This document shows, piece after piece, positions 30,852 to 32,334 of a DNA stretch of 32,334 nt. The translations under genes and the position numbers were made by a program. Position 1 is the stretch's first letter; the number at the start of each line of letters is the position of its first letter. The notes beneath the pieces were generated by a model. The model was not told the DNA's origin and did not search any database. It was given only the letters and a program-made list of their open reading frames with translations. Source of the DNA: Hymenobacter sp. ISL-91 (lineage in GTDB: Bacteria > Bacteroidota > Bacteroidia > Cytophagales > Hymenobacteraceae); the NCBI RefSeq assembly GCF_018613725.1, contig NZ_JAGGPS010000007.1, positions 34,115 to 66,448 of the forward strand. The letters run 5' to 3'.

Positions 30852-31934
30852 ATGTCCCAAACAGTAAAACTTGTTCTCGAAGACGGCACCTCTATTGAGG
30901 GCGAATCCTTCGGCGCGTTCACCTCCGCCGCGGGCGAGGTGGTGTTCAGCACGGCCATGACGGGCTACCCCGAAAACCTGACCGACCCGTCCTTCGCCGG
31001 CCAGATCCTGGTGCTCACCACCCCCATGGTGGGCAACTACGGCGTGCCCGGCGAGGAACTGTACGAGTCGATTTCCCGCATTTTCGAGTCCGACAAAATC
31101 CACGTGGCCGGGCTGGTGGTCAACTACTACTCCCAGGAGCACAGCCACTGGAACGCGGCCAAAAGCCTGGGCGACTGGCTGAAGGAGTACAACATCCCCG
31201 GCATCTGCGGCGTCGACACGCGCATGCTGACCAAGAAGCTGCGCGAGAAAGGCGCCATGCTGGGCAAAATCGTGGCCGAAGAAGATGTTCCATTTCATGA
31301 CCCCAACCTTGACAACCTGGTGGCCCAGGTGAGCCCCGAAGGCGTGCAGCACTACGGCCACGGCCAGCACAAAATCGTGCTCGTCGACTGCGGCACCAAA
31401 ACCAACATCCTCCGCTGCTTCCTGGAGCGCGACGTGGAGCTGATTCGCGTACCGTGGGACTACGATTTCACGACGCTGGACTACGACGGCCTGTTCCTGA
31501 GCAACGGTCCCGGCGACCCCAAGCTGTGCGCGGCCACCATCGGGCACCTGCAGAAAGCCCTGCAGCAGGACAAGCCCATCTTCGGCATTTGCCTGGGCTC
31601 CCAGCTCATGGGCCTAGCGGCGGGCGGCGACACCTTCAAGCTCAAGTACGGCCACCGCAGCCACAACCAGCCCGTCAGGCTCACCGGCACCCAGCACTGC
31701 TACATCACCAGCCAGAACCACGGCTTTGCGGTCGATACCGACACGCTGCCCGCCGAGTGGCAGATGCTGTTCGAGAACCTGAACGACGGCACCTGCGAGG
31801 GCATCAAGCACGTGTCCAAGCCGTTCTTCTCCACCCAGTTCCACCCCGAGGCCGCCGGCGGCCCGCAGGACACGGAGTTTCTGTTTGACGACTTTTTGGC
31901 GGCGGTAGCGGCGCATAAAACCGCTCCGGTGTAG
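30852..31934 (+). CDS. carA: Carbamoyl-phosphate synthase small (glutaminase) subunit
   Basis: This is a 360-residue class-I glutamine amidotransferase subunit. It hydrolyses glutamine and channels ammonia to CarB. The N-terminal domain starts VKLVLEDGTSIEGESFGA and contains the conserved TGYPENLTDPSFAGQILVLT. The C-terminal domain has the nucleophile Cys247 in FGICLGSQ and the catalytic His331/Glu333 in FHPEAAGGPQDTE. Length and order match CarA. It lies in the arginine arm with carB next, suggesting an arginine-regulated supply of carbamoyl phosphate. Regulation is likely shared through the operon leader, unless the hairpin in front acts separately. Confidence 0.95.
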   Translation: MSQTVKLVLEDGTSIEGESFGAFTSAAGEVVFSTAMTGYPENLTDPSFAGQILVLTTPMVGNYGVPGEELYESISRIFESDKIHVAGLVVNYYSQEHSHWNAAKSLGDWLKEYNIPGICGVDTRMLTKKLREKGAMLGKIVAEEDVPFHDPNLDNLVAQVSPEGVQHYGHGQHKIVLVDCGTKTNILRCFLERDVELIRVPWDYDFTTLDYDGLFLSNGPGDPKLCAATIGHLQKALQQDKPIFGICLGSQLMGLAAGGDTFKLKYGHRSHNQPVRLTGTQHCYITSQNHGFAVDTDTLPAEWQMLFENLNDGTCEGIKHVSKPFFSTQFHPEAAGGPQDTEFLFDDFLAAVAAHKTAPV

Positions 31935-32007
31935 CGGCGCCTGCTGGCGTTTGCCGTCAGAACGACTGGTGCCGGCTTGTCTGGCTTACATCACATCCGC
32001 AACGATG

Positions 32008-32027
32008 GAGACGCTGACAGGCGTCTC
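32008..32027. repeat. GAGACGC/GCGTCTC hairpin before carB
   Basis: GAGACGC (32008-32014) and GCGTCTC (32021-32027) form a 7-bp perfect stem with loop TGACAG, 21 nt before the carB ATG. Confidence 0.65.
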
Positions 32028-32048
32028 TGCATCCCGCTTGTCCCTCCA

Positions 32049-32334
32049 ATGACCAAACCCAACAAAGTCCTCATCCTCGGTTCCGGCGCGCTGAAAATCG
32101 GCGAGGCCGGCGAGTTCGATTATTCCGGCTCGCAGGCGCTCAAGGCGCTGAAGGAGGAAGGCATCCGCACCGTCCTGATCAACCCCAACATTGCCACCGT
32201 GCAGACGTCGGAGGGCATGGCCGACGACGTGTACTTTCTGCCCGTGACGCCCTACTTCGTCGAGCAGGTCATCCAGAAAGAGCGGCCCGATGGCATTCTG
32301 GTGGCCTTCGGGGGCCAGACGGCCCTGAACTGCG
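32049..32334 (+). CDS. carB: Carbamoyl-phosphate synthase large subunit, 5' fragment
   Basis: Only the first 95 codons are inside the window. The translation begins [18 protein letters not shown] and continues through [20 protein letters not shown], then [13 protein letters not shown]. These are the first conserved blocks of the CarB amino-half ATP-grasp unit. The variant [17 protein letters not shown] differs from the E. coli GSGPIIIGQACEFDYSG and is nearer the eukaryotic CAD form, which I associate with Bacteroidetes. It is truncated by the window edge, not broken. It follows carA by 114 bp including a hairpin. Confidence 0.93.
   Translation, partial: MTKPNKVLILGSGALKIGEAGEFDYSGSQALKALKEEGIRTVLINPNIATVQTSEGMADDVYFLPVTPYFVEQVIQKERPDGILVAFGGQTALNC

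Noticed and set aside
32049..32334. carB N-terminus differing from E. coli ([17 protein letters not shown])
   Set aside because: This variant is a known normal form close to eukaryotic CAD and Bacteroidetes CarB; not an anomaly.

Overview
The window looks like a chromosomal segment of a GC-rich Bacteroidetes (Cytophagales), most like Hymenobacter. Three things suggest this: the gene content (DUF885 peptidase lipoprotein, Bacteroidetes-type split arginine cluster, carB start reading [17 protein letters not shown]), the near absence of Shine-Dalgarno sites, and several matches to the Bacteroidetes -7 box TAnnTTTG placed just upstream of genes. The genus is an inference from memory of family sequences, not from a search. 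No rRNA, tRNA, CRISPR array, transposase or prophage gene was seen.

Layout. 1-11.1 kb is a mixed housekeeping stretch: parA (-), an orphan peptide-binding lipoprotein (+), an SDR (-), a DUF885 metallopeptidase lipoprotein (+), a DUF4126 membrane protein (+), a small acidic lipoprotein (-), a Dph6-like ATP pyrophosphatase (+), a DCC thiol protein (+), a quinone-oxidoreductase-like MDR (+), a small orphan (+) and an FAD/NAD(P)-binding protein (-). 11.3-16.1 kb carries the ADP-heptose epimerase hldD (-), a BtuF/BtuC-like pair with no ATPase gene beside it, a QueD/PTPS homologue and lpxB. 16.2-21.7 kb carries fabG (-), a geranylgeranyl-reductase-family flavoprotein (+), a TPR lipoprotein (-), lpdA (+), a tiny membrane protein (+) and a TetR regulator (-).

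22.3-32.3 kb is an arginine biosynthesis locus in two divergent arms. The minus arm is argB-argE-like-argH. The plus arm is a GNAT acetyltransferase, argG, argC, an AT-rich orphan gene, argD, carA and the start of carB. Together they cover acylglutamate formation (candidate GNAT), phosphorylation, reduction, transamination, deacylation, the two argininosuccinate steps and carbamoyl phosphate supply. Only the carbamoyltransferase (argF) is missing and may lie past the right edge. The plus arm is preceded by a ~440-nt leader. It holds a 22-codon ORF with four Arg codons of unusual type and overlapping hairpins, which looks like an arginine attenuator.

The most striking non-genic signal is the density of inverted repeats. 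They sit almost exclusively between genes, in several sequence families (GTCAT..GAGC..CGAAG.ATCTC; GTAGCGCGAAC..; GACGTAGGGGCGGGG; GAGACGC..GCGTCTC; low-complexity arms made of AATTAAG, GTGAGTA, AGCTGTCAGCT or GCTACAAGCT). Some arms run into the 3' ends of genes and supply the last codons and stop. One palindrome, between argC and argD, is split by a complete AT-rich gene.
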